From contig NZ_NBZW01000025.1 of NCBI RefSeq assembly GCF_002379085.1, forward strand, positions 1-64,000: 64,000 bases of DNA, in the 5' to 3' direction. The DNA is from Polaromonas sp. AET17H-212 (GTDB lineage: Bacteria; Pseudomonadota; Gammaproteobacteria; Burkholderiales; Burkholderiaceae_C). Of the stretch, positions 15,820-23,599 are shown piece by piece. A program made the translations under genes and the position numbers. Positions within the stretch are counted from its first letter, which is position 1; the number at the start of each line of letters is the position of its first letter. The notes beneath the pieces are model-generated. The model was given only the letters and a program-made list of their open reading frames with translations, was not told the DNA's origin and made no database searches.

Positions 15820-17019
15820 ATGGTCCAGTCATCGAAGCGTCAATTGCTCAAGGGCGCGGCAGCCGCCGTCGGGGCCGCCGCCTTTGCCCCCTCCCTGTTT
15901 GCCCAGGCGGGCCCGGTGCGCATCGGCTATGCCATTGCCCGCACCGGCCCATGGACCGGCGGCGCGCAGGTCAGCCAGGAGCCCAACTACCTGCTCTGGG
16001 CCGAGCAGGTCAAGGCGGCCGGCGGGCTGGACGTCAAGGGCACGAAACGGCCGATCGAGCTGATCAGCTCCGACGACCGCAGCGACATCGAGACCTGCGT
16101 GCGTTCGTATGAAAAACTGATGGGCAGCGACAAGGTCGATTTGATCCTGCCGCCCTGGGGCTCGAACGCCAATTTTGCGATCGCTCCGCTGGCCAACCGC
16201 ATGGGTTACCCGGTGCTGGCGCCCACCGCGCTGTCGCGCAAGCTGGTCGAGCTGAAACTGCCGAATTTCTTTTTGCTGCTGCAGCAGCCCGACCGCATGG
16301 TGGGCGCGCTGGTGGACATGCTGGTGGCCAATGGCGTGAAGACGGTAGCCGTCATTTACGTGGACGACCTGTTCGGCCTGGAGAATTTCTCTGCGCTCAA
16401 GGTCGCGCTGCGCAGCACCAGCATCCAGGTGGTGGAAGAAAAAAGCTACCCCGGCGACATCAAGGACCTGTCGCCGGTGCTGCGTGCCATCAAGGACAAG
16501 AACCCGGAGGCCTTCATCGGCCTGAGCTACCCGCCCGACACCATCCTGGCCAGCAAGCAGTCCAAGGAAATCGGCTTCAACCCGCGCTTTTACTATGCCT
16601 CGGTCGGCACCGCCTTCCAGCTCTACCGCAATGTGATGACACCGGCCGGCGCCGAAGGCGTGCTCGGCATGGGCTCATGGAACAGCAAGACCAGCCCGGG
16701 CGCCAAGGCCTACTTCGATGCGCATACCAAGAAGTTCGGCGGCAAGGAGCCGGATCGCTGGGCCAGCGGCCACTGCTGGGCCGGCCTGGAGATCCTGCAG
16801 GCGGCCGTGGCCAAGTCTGGCCTGGACCGCAAGGCGATCCGCGACTACATCGCCGGCAACACACACAAGACCATCATCGGCGACATCAAGTTCACCGGCA
16901 GTGAAAACACCGCCACGCCGGGCACGGTGGGCCAGTGGCAAAACGGCGAGTTCGAGGTGGTGTGGCCGCAGAAGATGGCCACCGCCAAGCTCAGCCTCGT
17001 CAAGCCCGCCTGGAAATAA
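15820..17019 (+). CDS. LIV-type ABC transporter substrate-binding protein
   Basis: 399 residues starting at ATG 15820 (AGGAGA 5 bp upstream). The N terminus SSKRQLLKG plus hydrophobic Ala-rich segment and cut site FAQA looks like a Tat-type signal with a Lys-Arg pair. The body is a type I periplasmic binding protein (VRIGYAIARTGPWTGGAQV; SSDDRSDIETCVRSYEKLM; VDLILPPWGSNANFAI). Such proteins bind branched-chain amino acids, amides or aromatic acids. First gene of a five-gene run ending in an aldehyde dehydrogenase. Confidence 0.9.
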   Translation: MVQSSKRQLLKGAAAAVGAAAFAPSLFAQAGPVRIGYAIARTGPWTGGAQVSQEPNYLLWAEQVKAAGGLDVKGTKRPIELISSDDRSDIETCVRSYEKLMGSDKVDLILPPWGSNANFAIAPLANRMGYPVLAPTALSRKLVELKLPNFFLLLQQPDRMVGALVDMLVANGVKTVAVIYVDDLFGLENFSALKVALRSTSIQVVEEKSYPGDIKDLSPVLRAIKDKNPEAFIGLSYPPDTILASKQSKEIGFNPRFYYASVGTAFQLYRNVMTPAGAEGVLGMGSWNSKTSPGAKAYFDAHTKKFGGKEPDRWASGHCWAGLEILQAAVAKSGLDRKAIRDYIAGNTHKTIIGDIKFTGSENTATPGTVGQWQNGEFEVVWPQKMATAKLSLVKPAWK

Positions 17020-17029
17020 TCAGCCTCTC

Positions 17030-17070
17030 CCCCGAAGCGCCTTCGGCGCCTCCCCCTCGAGGGGGCGACA
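17030..17070. repeat. GC-rich hairpin repeat (C5-TCGA-G5)
   Basis: GAAGCGCCTTCGGCGCCTC followed by CCCCCTCGAGGGGG in the 100 bp between the binding-protein and permease genes. Two consecutive hairpins; it may reduce downstream transport gene expression relative to the binding protein or stabilise the upstream mRNA. Related to the element at 2868-2950. Confidence 0.5.
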
Positions 17071-17119
17071 CCTGCGGACCGGCAAAGCCGTCTCCGCGGT
17101 GTCCCTGAAACAGAGACCC

Positions 17120-17995
17120 ATGTCACTTTTTTCCTGGTTTGAACTGATCGCCTCCGGGCTGATCACCGGCGGCATCTACGCGCTGGTGGCGCTCGGGCTG
17201 AACCTGCAGTACGGGCTGATGCGCATCCTGAACATCGCGCACGGCGAGTTCCTGATGCTGGGCGCCTACCTGACCTGGATGGCACACACCACGCTCGGCA
17301 TCTCTCCGCTGCTGATGGTGCCGGTGTCCTTTCTGGCGCTGATGGCGCTGGGCCTGGTGATTCACAAGCTGTGTTTCCGGCGCCTGACCGTCACCTCGCC
17401 GAACCTCGACATCTTCGAGGCGCGCGGCCTGATGGTGGCCTTCGGCCTGATGTTCCTGGTGCAGAACTTCGCCTCCTTCATGTGGGGCGGCGACCTGCGC
17501 GGCTACGACTACCTGGCCGAACCGGTGAAGATCGGCGAGGCCCAGTTTGCCGGCAACAAGCTGCTGGTGTTCGGCCTGGCGCTGCTGTTCAGCGGCGCGC
17601 TGATTGCGCTGCTGCGCTTCACGCTGCTCGGCAAGGGGGTGCGTGCACTGATGCAGTCGCCGACCGGCGCGCAGCTGGTGGGCATCGACACGCAGCGCCT
17701 GCACCCGCTGATGTTCGGCATCGGCCTGGGGCTGTCGGGTGTGGCCGGCTGCCTGCTGTCCATGGCCTACACCATCACGCCGTCCATGGGTGAGCCCTAC
17801 ACCGTCACCGCGCTGATCGTCATCACGCTGGGTGGCTTCGGCAGCATGAGCGGCGCGCTGGCCGGCGGGCTGCTGCTGGGCGTGGTGGAAGTGCTGGGCA
17901 TGCATTTCACGAATCCCTCGCTGAAAGCGCTGCTGTCTTACAGCGTGTTTATTGCGGTGTTGTTGTTGCGGCCGCGCGGCCTGTTTGCGAAGTAA
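17120..17995 (+). CDS. LIV-type ABC transporter permease (LivH type)
   Basis: 291 residues, about eight transmembrane helices. The LivH pattern is clear: GLITGGIYALVALGLNLQYGLMRILNIAHGEF at the N terminus, the cytoplasmic coupling loop near LGKGVRALMQSPTGAQLVGIDTQRLHPLMFGIG, and a C-terminal ALIVITLGGFGSMSGALAGG. Start ATG 17120 was chosen because homologues begin at this helix and upstream sequence is non-coding repeat. Forms the channel with the following LivM-type protein. Confidence 0.92.
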   Translation: MSLFSWFELIASGLITGGIYALVALGLNLQYGLMRILNIAHGEFLMLGAYLTWMAHTTLGISPLLMVPVSFLALMALGLVIHKLCFRRLTVTSPNLDIFEARGLMVAFGLMFLVQNFASFMWGGDLRGYDYLAEPVKIGEAQFAGNKLLVFGLALLFSGALIALLRFTLLGKGVRALMQSPTGAQLVGIDTQRLHPLMFGIGLGLSGVAGCLLSMAYTITPSMGEPYTVTALIVITLGGFGSMSGALAGGLLLGVVEVLGMHFTNPSLKALLSYSVFIAVLLLRPRGLFAK

Positions 17996-18002
17996 GAGAA
18001 GA

Positions 18003-18980
18003 ATGAAAGACAAACAGATTCTGGTGCGCGACCTGCTGCTGCTGCTGGCCTTTGCCGGCTGGGCGCTGGCGCTGCCGCATTACGGCAGCGAGTTTGTCGT
18101 CTCGATGGCGCTGACCTGCCTGATGTATGTGGCGCTGTCTTCGAGCTGGGGCCTGTTCTGCGGCAGCACGCGTTACCTGTCGCTGGCGACCTCGGCCTTC
18201 TTCGGCATCGGCGCTTACACCAGCGCGATTGCGCTGGAAAAAATGGCCTGGCTCGAGTCGATTGCGCTGGGCGCCGGTATTGCCACCGTGGTCGCGGTGG
18301 TCATGGGCGCGGCGGTGCTGCATTTGCGCGGCACCTACTTTGCGGTGCTGACCTTCGGCATGACCGAGCTGATCCGCCATGCGGTGACCTACTTCGAGAA
18401 AAAAGTCACGGGCACGGTGGGCCGGGTGCTGACCGTGGTGCCCGACCGCGACACGATTTACCTGACGGTGCTGGCGCTGGCCGTGCTGGCGGTGCTGGTG
18501 TCCATCATTGTGCGGCGCAGCCGCTTCGGCCTGGCCTTGATGGGCATAGGCGCCGACGAGCAGCGCGCGCAGACCCTGGGGGTGAACACGCGGCTGATCA
18601 AGGTGGCCGGTTTTGCGATGACGGCGGCCTTTGTCGGCGCCGTGGGTGCGGCCATGGCGGTGCGCTGGACCTACATCGACCCGCACACGGTGTTCAACCC
18701 CTTCATCGGTTTCCAGACCGTTCTGATCGCGCTGATCGGTGGCGCGGTCACGCTGTGGGGCCCGCTGATCGCCGCGATTGTGTTCAGCGTGCTGGCCGAG
18801 ACCCTGCGCCTGCAGGCGCCGCAGGTCTACATGATGTCGCTGGGGCTGCTGCTGATCCTGAGCGTGCTCTACCTGCCGGGCGGCCTGGCCTCGCTGCGCT
18901 GGGCGACCTTCAGCGGCTGGTGGCAGGGCAGCCGCAGCTGGGCGCGTGGCCTGACCAGCAAGGAGCGCAAGAATGGCTGA
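18003..18980 (+). CDS. LIV-type ABC transporter permease (LivM type)
   Basis: 325 residues, 8-10 transmembrane helices, LivM family: LSSSWGLFCGSTRYLSLATSAFFGIGAYTSA, LRGTYFAVLTFGMTELIR, and the EAA-like loop SRFGLALMGIGADEQRAQTLGVNTRLIKVAGF. Starts 7 bp after the LivH stop at ATG 18003 and its 3' end overlaps the ATPase start by 8 bp, so the four transport genes are tightly coupled. Confidence 0.92.
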   Translation: MKDKQILVRDLLLLLAFAGWALALPHYGSEFVVSMALTCLMYVALSSSWGLFCGSTRYLSLATSAFFGIGAYTSAIALEKMAWLESIALGAGIATVVAVVMGAAVLHLRGTYFAVLTFGMTELIRHAVTYFEKKVTGTVGRVLTVVPDRDTIYLTVLALAVLAVLVSIIVRRSRFGLALMGIGADEQRAQTLGVNTRLIKVAGFAMTAAFVGAVGAAMAVRWTYIDPHTVFNPFIGFQTVLIALIGGAVTLWGPLIAAIVFSVLAETLRLQAPQVYMMSLGLLLILSVLYLPGGLASLRWATFSGWWQGSRSWARGLTSKERKNG

Positions 18981-19728
18981 GTTGCTGCTGCAGGCGCGTG
19001 ACATCACGGTGCGTTTTGGCGGCCTGACGGCGGTCGATGCCGTCAGCGCCGATTTCCATGCCGGCGAACTGGTCGGCATCATCGGCCCCAACGGTGCCGG
19101 CAAGACCACGTTTTTCAATGCGATTTCGGGCGTGATCCCGCCGACCAGCGGACAGCTGCTGGCGGGTGGGCGCGACTTGGCGGGGCAGGGGCCGCACCGT
19201 TACGCCGCAGCCGGTGTGGCGCGTACCTTTCAGACGCCGCGCGTGTTTCCCGACATGAGCGTGGCCGCCAACATTGACTTCGGGCTGAAGTTTGCAGGGC
19301 GGACGCGCCAGGGCTCCTGGCATCTGCGCGACGAAAGCAGCATTCTCGAACTGATCGGCCTGCACGCGCAGGCGGCCTTGCCGGCAGGCGCGATCACCCC
19401 GTCGCAGCAGCGCCTGCTCGAGGTCGGCATGGCGCTGGCCACGCGGCCGCGTCTGCTGCTGCTCGACGAGGTGGCGGCCGGCCTGACCGAAGCCGAGATT
19501 GAAAACATGGCGCAGCTGATACGCCGCATGCGTGACGAGCTGGACCTGACGGTGGTGTGGATCGAACATGCGGTGACCACGCTGCTGCGCCACGTCGAGC
19601 GCGTGATCGTGCTGCACCAGGGCCGAAAGATTGCCGACGGCACGCCGGCCGAGGTGGTGCGCAATGAAGAGGTGATCGAAGCCTACCTCGGTGATGAGAT
19701 GGTGGAAGCTCCGGGAGTGCCGGCATGA
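18973..19728 (+). CDS. LIV-type ABC transporter ATPase (LivG type)
   Basis: 251-residue cytosolic ATPase with Walker A GPNGAGKTT, Walker B LLLLDEVAAGLT and the LivG-specific AGVARTFQTPRVFPDMSV segment. The ABC signature is degenerate: ITPSQQRLLEVGMALA stands where LSxGQ is expected, a relaxed form also seen in LivG proteins (LAYGQQ-like). Overlaps LivM by 8 bp and the next ATPase by 4 bp (ATGA). Confidence 0.92.
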   Translation: MAELLLQARDITVRFGGLTAVDAVSADFHAGELVGIIGPNGAGKTTFFNAISGVIPPTSGQLLAGGRDLAGQGPHRYAAAGVARTFQTPRVFPDMSVAANIDFGLKFAGRTRQGSWHLRDESSILELIGLHAQAALPAGAITPSQQRLLEVGMALATRPRLLLLDEVAAGLTEAEIENMAQLIRRMRDELDLTVVWIEHAVTTLLRHVERVIVLHQGRKIADGTPAEVVRNEEVIEAYLGDEMVEAPGVPA

Positions 19729-20516
19729 TGTGGTACGCCCCGTCTTTTGTGCTCGGCGCGTCCAGCCAGGCGCACCTGAAGGTCCTGGGCCTGAGCGCAG
19801 GGTACGGCGCCTTCCTGGTGCTGCGCGATCTGACGCTGGAAATCAAACCTGGCCTGACCGTCATCCTCGGCCCCAACGGTGCCGGCAAGACGACCTTGCT
19901 CAAGGCCCTGTCCGGCCTGATCCCGCGTGGCGGCGAGGTGCTGCTCAACGGCCAGGCGCTGCCGGTCAAGACCAGCGAAATCGTGCAGCGCGGCATGGCG
20001 CTGGTGGCCGAGGGCCGGCAGCTCTTTCCGCAGATGACGGTCACCGAAAACCTGGAGCTCGGCGGCTGGCTGGTGGCCAAGGCCGAACGCGCGCGGCGGC
20101 TCGAGCAGGCCTTCACCGACTTCCCGAAACTGCGCGAACGCGCGCAGCAGCTGGCCGGCACCATGAGCGGCGGCGAGCAGCAGATGGTGGCGGTGGCGCG
20201 CGCCATGATGAGTGCGCCGTGCCTCTTGATGCTGGACGAACCCTCGCTGGGCCTGGCGCCGCGCATGGTGGACGAGCTGCTGGCGATCACGCGCCGCATC
20301 GCCGACAGCGGCACCACGGTGCTGATGGTCGAGCAGAACGTGAAGAAGGCGCTGGCCGTGGCCGACCGCGGTTATGTGCTGGAGCGCGGCACACTGGTGG
20401 CCAGCGGGCCGGCGGCGCTGCTGGCGCGCTCGACCGTCATTCGGGAGGCCTACCTCGGTGCGGCCCCTGCCTCATCCGGCTCCATTTCCACCCCCTCGGC
20501 GCCCGCCCGGGCCTGA
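19725..20516 (+). CDS. LIV-type ABC transporter ATPase (LivF type)
   Basis: 263 residues with a slightly long N terminus before LKVLGLSAGYGAFLVLRDLTLEI. Walker A GPNGAGKTT, full signature MSGGEQQMVAVARAMM, Walker B CLLMLDEPSLGL and the LivF-type RGMALVAEGRQLFPQMTV. Partner of the preceding ATPase; together they power the LivHM-type channel. The C-terminal Ser/Pro/Ala tail is variable. ATGA overlap with the upstream gene. Confidence 0.92.
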   Translation: MMWYAPSFVLGASSQAHLKVLGLSAGYGAFLVLRDLTLEIKPGLTVILGPNGAGKTTLLKALSGLIPRGGEVLLNGQALPVKTSEIVQRGMALVAEGRQLFPQMTVTENLELGGWLVAKAERARRLEQAFTDFPKLRERAQQLAGTMSGGEQQMVAVARAMMSAPCLLMLDEPSLGLAPRMVDELLAITRRIADSGTTVLMVEQNVKKALAVADRGYVLERGTLVASGPAALLARSTVIREAYLGAAPASSGSISTPSAPARA

Positions 20517-20544
20517 CTTTATTTTTCCCTCAAGGAGTACCGCC

Positions 20545-21999
20545 ATGTCTGACATGTCCATGCTGATCAACGGCCTGAAGGTCACCGCTGAAAAAGGCGC
20601 CACCTTCGAGCGCCGCAACCCGCTCGATGGCAGCGTCGCCACCCGCGCACCGGCGGCCTCGCCGGCCGACGCGGTGATGGCCGTCGAAGCCGCCGCCGAG
20701 GCCTTCAAGACCTGGAGCGAAACCGGCCCGAGCGCGCGCCGGGCCCTGCTGCTCAAGGCCGCCGATGCGCTGGAGGCGAAGACGCCGCAGTTCGTCGAAG
20801 CGGTGGCCGCCGAAACCGGCGCGTCCGGCATGTGGGCCGGCTTCAACGTGATGCTGGCCGCCGGCATGATCCGCGAGGCGGCCTCGCTGACCACGCAGAT
20901 CAGCGGCGAGGTGATTCCGTCCGACGTGCCCGGCAGCCTCGCCATGGGCGTGCGCCAGCCGGCCGGTGTGGTGCTCGGCATTGCGCCGTGGAACGCGCCG
21001 GTGATTCTCGGCGTGCGTGCGATTGCCACGCCGCTGGCTTGCGGCAACACCGTGATCTTCAAGGGCTCGGAGAACTGCCCGCGCACCCACCAGCTGATCG
21101 TCGAGGCGTTTGCCGACGCCGGCTTTCCGCCCGGTGTCGTCAACTACATCACCAATGCGCCGGCCGACGCCGGCGCGGTGGTCGAGGCCATGGTGGCGCA
21201 CCCGGCGGTGCGGCGTGTCAACTTCACCGGTTCGACCAAGGTCGGCAAGATCATCGCGATGACCTGCGCGAAATACTTGAAGCCGGTGGTGCTGGAACTC
21301 GGCGGCAAGGCGCCGCTGGTGATCCTCGACGATGCCAACCTCGACGACGCGGTCAACGCCGCCGCCTTTGGCAGCTTTGCCAACAGTGGCCAGATCTGCA
21401 TGTCGACCGAACGCATCATCGTGGACCAGAAAATTGCCGACGCCTTTGTCAAGAAGTTCGCGGCCAAGGCCAGCGCCTTGCCGTTCGGCGACCCGCGCAA
21501 GCCCGAGCCGGTGGTGCTGGGCTCGGTGATCGGCATGGGCACGGTCGAGCATTGCAACGCGCTGATCGACGACGCGCTGGCCAGGGGCGCCAAGCTGGCC
21601 TGTGGCGGCAAGGCCGAGAACACACTGATGCCCGCGACCGTGCTGGACCATGTGACACCCGCCATGCGCATCTACCACGAGGAGACCTTCGGCCCGGTCA
21701 AGTGTGTGGTGCGGGTCAGCGGGGTGGAGGAGGCCGTGGCCTGCGCCAATGACAATGCCTACGGCCTGTCGGCCGCCGTGTTCGGCGGCGACATCGCGCG
21801 GGCCTTCAACGTGGCACGGCGCATCGACTCCGGCATCTGCCACGTCAACGGCCCGACCGTGCACGACGAGGCGCAGATGCCGTTTGGCGGCGTCAAGGGC
21901 AGCGGCATCGGGCGCTTCGGTGGCAAGGCCGGCGTGGCCGAGTTCACCGAGCTGCGCTGGATCACGATCCAGACGACGCCGCGGCATTATCCGTTCTGA
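20545..21999 (+). CDS. aldehyde dehydrogenase (NAD(P)+), vanillin/salicylaldehyde-type subgroup
   Basis: 484 residues starting at ATG 20545 with AAGGAG 8 bp upstream. Catalytic C285 (SGQICMST) and general base E251 (VVLELGGKAPLVIL) are present, with cofactor segment WNAPVILGVRAIATPLACGNTV and FTGSTKVGK. The short N terminus and the MSMLINGLKV / GVRQPAGVVLGIAPWN segments resemble aromatic aldehyde dehydrogenases (vanillin, salicylaldehyde, benzaldehyde), oxidising the aldehyde to the acid. It closes the ABC transporter run, suggesting the imported compound or its product passes through an aldehyde. Confidence 0.88.
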   Translation: MSDMSMLINGLKVTAEKGATFERRNPLDGSVATRAPAASPADAVMAVEAAAEAFKTWSETGPSARRALLLKAADALEAKTPQFVEAVAAETGASGMWAGFNVMLAAGMIREAASLTTQISGEVIPSDVPGSLAMGVRQPAGVVLGIAPWNAPVILGVRAIATPLACGNTVIFKGSENCPRTHQLIVEAFADAGFPPGVVNYITNAPADAGAVVEAMVAHPAVRRVNFTGSTKVGKIIAMTCAKYLKPVVLELGGKAPLVILDDANLDDAVNAAAFGSFANSGQICMSTERIIVDQKIADAFVKKFAAKASALPFGDPRKPEPVVLGSVIGMGTVEHCNALIDDALARGAKLACGGKAENTLMPATVLDHVTPAMRIYHEETFGPVKCVVRVSGVEEAVACANDNAYGLSAAVFGGDIARAFNVARRIDSGICHVNGPTVHDEAQMPFGGVKGSGIGRFGGKAGVAEFTELRWITIQTTPRHYPF

Positions 22000-22346
22000 C
22001 GTTCTTGGCTCCCGCGCCTGAATGTCGGGGCGCAGCCTTGGTGCCTGGTTACAGGAAGGTTGTCATACAACGCAATATCTCCCTATACAAGTTGACGGGG
22101 TCCGGGATGGCATCGCGGACTATGCTAACGACAGACTCTGCGACTACCGCGTGGGCAATGCTAGCAATAGTGCCCTTGAGTTTGTTTCGGATGCGACGGG
22201 CTCGACGTCGCAGATCGCCATCTTGATTTGGTTCACGCATGGCGCCATTCCTGTGGTTGATGAATGCCACAGTCTTGCGTCACGACAGCAAAAGGCCAAA
22301 CCCTACTGGGGGGAAATAGCAATTAGCTATCTATGCGTGGATCTCT
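22000..22346. other. 347-bp gene-poor region of lower GC content
   Basis: From about 22060 to 22340 the base composition is visibly less GC-rich than the flanks and no reading frame looks like a protein. The 11-mer TTGTCATACAA at 22060-22070 fits the FadR/GntR-type operator pattern TnGTnnnACnA, and ATACAAGTTG follows 15 bp later. It may be a degenerated regulator or promoter remnant, or acquired DNA; I cannot identify a parent gene. Confidence 0.45.
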
Positions 22347-22628
22347 TTATGAGCTGCGGCCGAGGACGTTTGACCAAGGCTTAGTCGCATGTTCGAGCCA
22401 TTTCAAGTGGGCGTGTGCGGCGGCTGAGTCTTTTCCGCACATTTCAACCGACGGCATCAGCTGGCCACAGACCGCAGGCCGCTCCGGCTGGCCAAAAATG
22501 CGGCAGCGGTTGGCTTGGTCCAGCTGCACACAACGCACCCCGGCCGGCTTGCCCTGCGGCATGCCGGGAATCGGCGAGCTGATGGACGGCGCAATGCAGC
22601 AGGCGCCGCAGCCGGGGCGGCAGTTCAC
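22347..22628 (-). CDS. YkgJ-family cysteine cluster protein
   Basis: 93 residues with eight cysteines in the YkgJ/UPF0153 arrangement: CRPGCGACC at 3-11, then single cysteines at 33, 42, 54 and 64 in VRCVQL, NRCRIF, AVCGQ and EMCGK. The family is a presumed zinc or iron-sulfur binder of unknown role. GTG 22628 is the start, with AAAGG 7 bp upstream. Confidence 0.85.
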   Translation of the reverse strand: MNCRPGCGACCIAPSISSPIPGMPQGKPAGVRCVQLDQANRCRIFGQPERPAVCGQLMPSVEMCGKDSAAAHAHLKWLEHATKPWSNVLGRSS

Positions 22629-22691
22629 GCGCGCCTTTCGCTATTGAATAAGGAGCAGTGGACGCCCGTGAAGAAAGGGCCAGCGGTCGAT

Positions 22692-23270
22692 TCAGGCATG
22701 AAGTCGGCGGCTCGCAAACAGCACCTGGTCGATCACCGCCTGCACGTTCTTGCGATGCGCCTCGCTGACCAGCTGGCCGTCCGCGTCAAACGCTTCGCCG
22801 GCGTGGCCCAGCGCAAAGGCCTTGGGGGCGACCCAGCATTGCGCGTTCAGCAGCAGCGGCACCAGGTGGCTTTGCGAGCGCAGGCCGCCGAGCGCGCCGG
22901 GCGAGGCGCTGAGCATGCCCACGACCTTGCCGCTGAAGGACTTGAAGCCGTCCTGCCAGGCCGGGTCGGCCTTGACCGGGCTGGAGACCCAGTCGATGGT
23001 GTTCTTCAGCAGGGCGGTGTAGCTGCCGTTGTATTCGGGCGAGCAGATGATCCAGCCGGGGTGCTCGAACATGAGCTGCTTGAGCTTCATGACGTCGGCC
23101 GGCGTGCCTTGGGTTTCGAGGTCGGCGTTGTACATCGGGATGTCGAAGTCCGCCAGCTCGATGTGGGTGACTTCGGCGCCGCTGGTGCGCGCGAGACCGG
23201 CAGCCACCTGGGCCAGCTTGCGGTTGAAAGAGGCGAGCCGGGTGCTGCCGGCGAAGATCAGAAGTTTCAT
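22692..23270 (-). CDS. NADPH-dependent FMN reductase family protein
   Basis: 192-residue flavodoxin-fold oxidoreductase: FAGSTRLASFNRKLA binds the FMN phosphate and SPEYNGSYTALLKNTIDWVSS is the family signature (as in chromate/quinone/azo reductases of the ChrR/ArsH group). Expected to reduce quinones, metals or FMN using NAD(P)H. Start ATG 23270 is preceded by CACAAT plus 6 nt, with no ribosome site. Confidence 0.88.
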   Translation of the reverse strand: MKLLIFAGSTRLASFNRKLAQVAAGLARTSGAEVTHIELADFDIPMYNADLETQGTPADVMKLKQLMFEHPGWIICSPEYNGSYTALLKNTIDWVSSPVKADPAWQDGFKSFSGKVVGMLSASPGALGGLRSQSHLVPLLLNAQCWVAPKAFALGHAGEAFDADGQLVSEAHRKNVQAVIDQVLFASRRLHA

Positions 23271-23599
23271 GCCCCTATTGTGCTTGCGTGCCGCCGCCTT
23301 CACGGTCTGGCCGGGCGGGATGCTGCTGCCGGTAGCGGCCATCAGTGATTTTGGCAGGTAGCCCTTATGGATCAAGCGTCTGTAGCTATTAAAAACATAG
23401 CAAGCCATCGACCCGGCCGGCAGGCAGCGCGGCGCTGGCCCGGTTGGGCGCCCGCAGCACAAAAAAGAGGCACCCTGATAAAATCCTGTTTTTCGTCTTG
23501 TGAAAGCGGCAAGCTGTTTGCTGACTGTTCCGGCCCGGCCGGTCTTTTCCAGGGCGCGCAGGCATCTCGCCTGACGACTGCTTTATTGAAGGAGGCGTG
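23271..23599. other. 329-bp divergent intergenic region upstream of mnmG
   Basis: Holds repeat copy 5 (23346-23405) and then ~190 bp leading to mnmG. A TAAAAT -10-like hexamer stands at 23479-23484, but I see no convincing -35 partner. No DnaA-box pair (TTATCCACA) is visible, so I do not call an origin here. Confidence 0.5.
23346..23405 (+). repeat. dispersed palindromic repeat, copy 5
   Basis: Left arm ATTTTGGCAGGTAGCCC, joint AAGCGTCTGT, core AGCTATTAAAAACATAGCA. Between the FMN reductase gene and mnmG. Confidence 0.7.

Noticed and set aside
22313-22333. AAATAGCAATTAGCTATC as another repeat copy
   Set aside because: It resembles the core, but the GC-rich arm is absent and the spacing is too short; left uncalled.
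22022-22384. 120-residue plus-strand frame in the gene-poor patch
   Set aside because: No ribosome site, no domain, mixed composition, and it runs into the YkgJ-type gene on the other strand.
23406-23596. Possible replication origin upstream of mnmG
   Set aside because: gidA is often near the origin, but I see no DnaA-box cluster or AT-rich unwinding element here.
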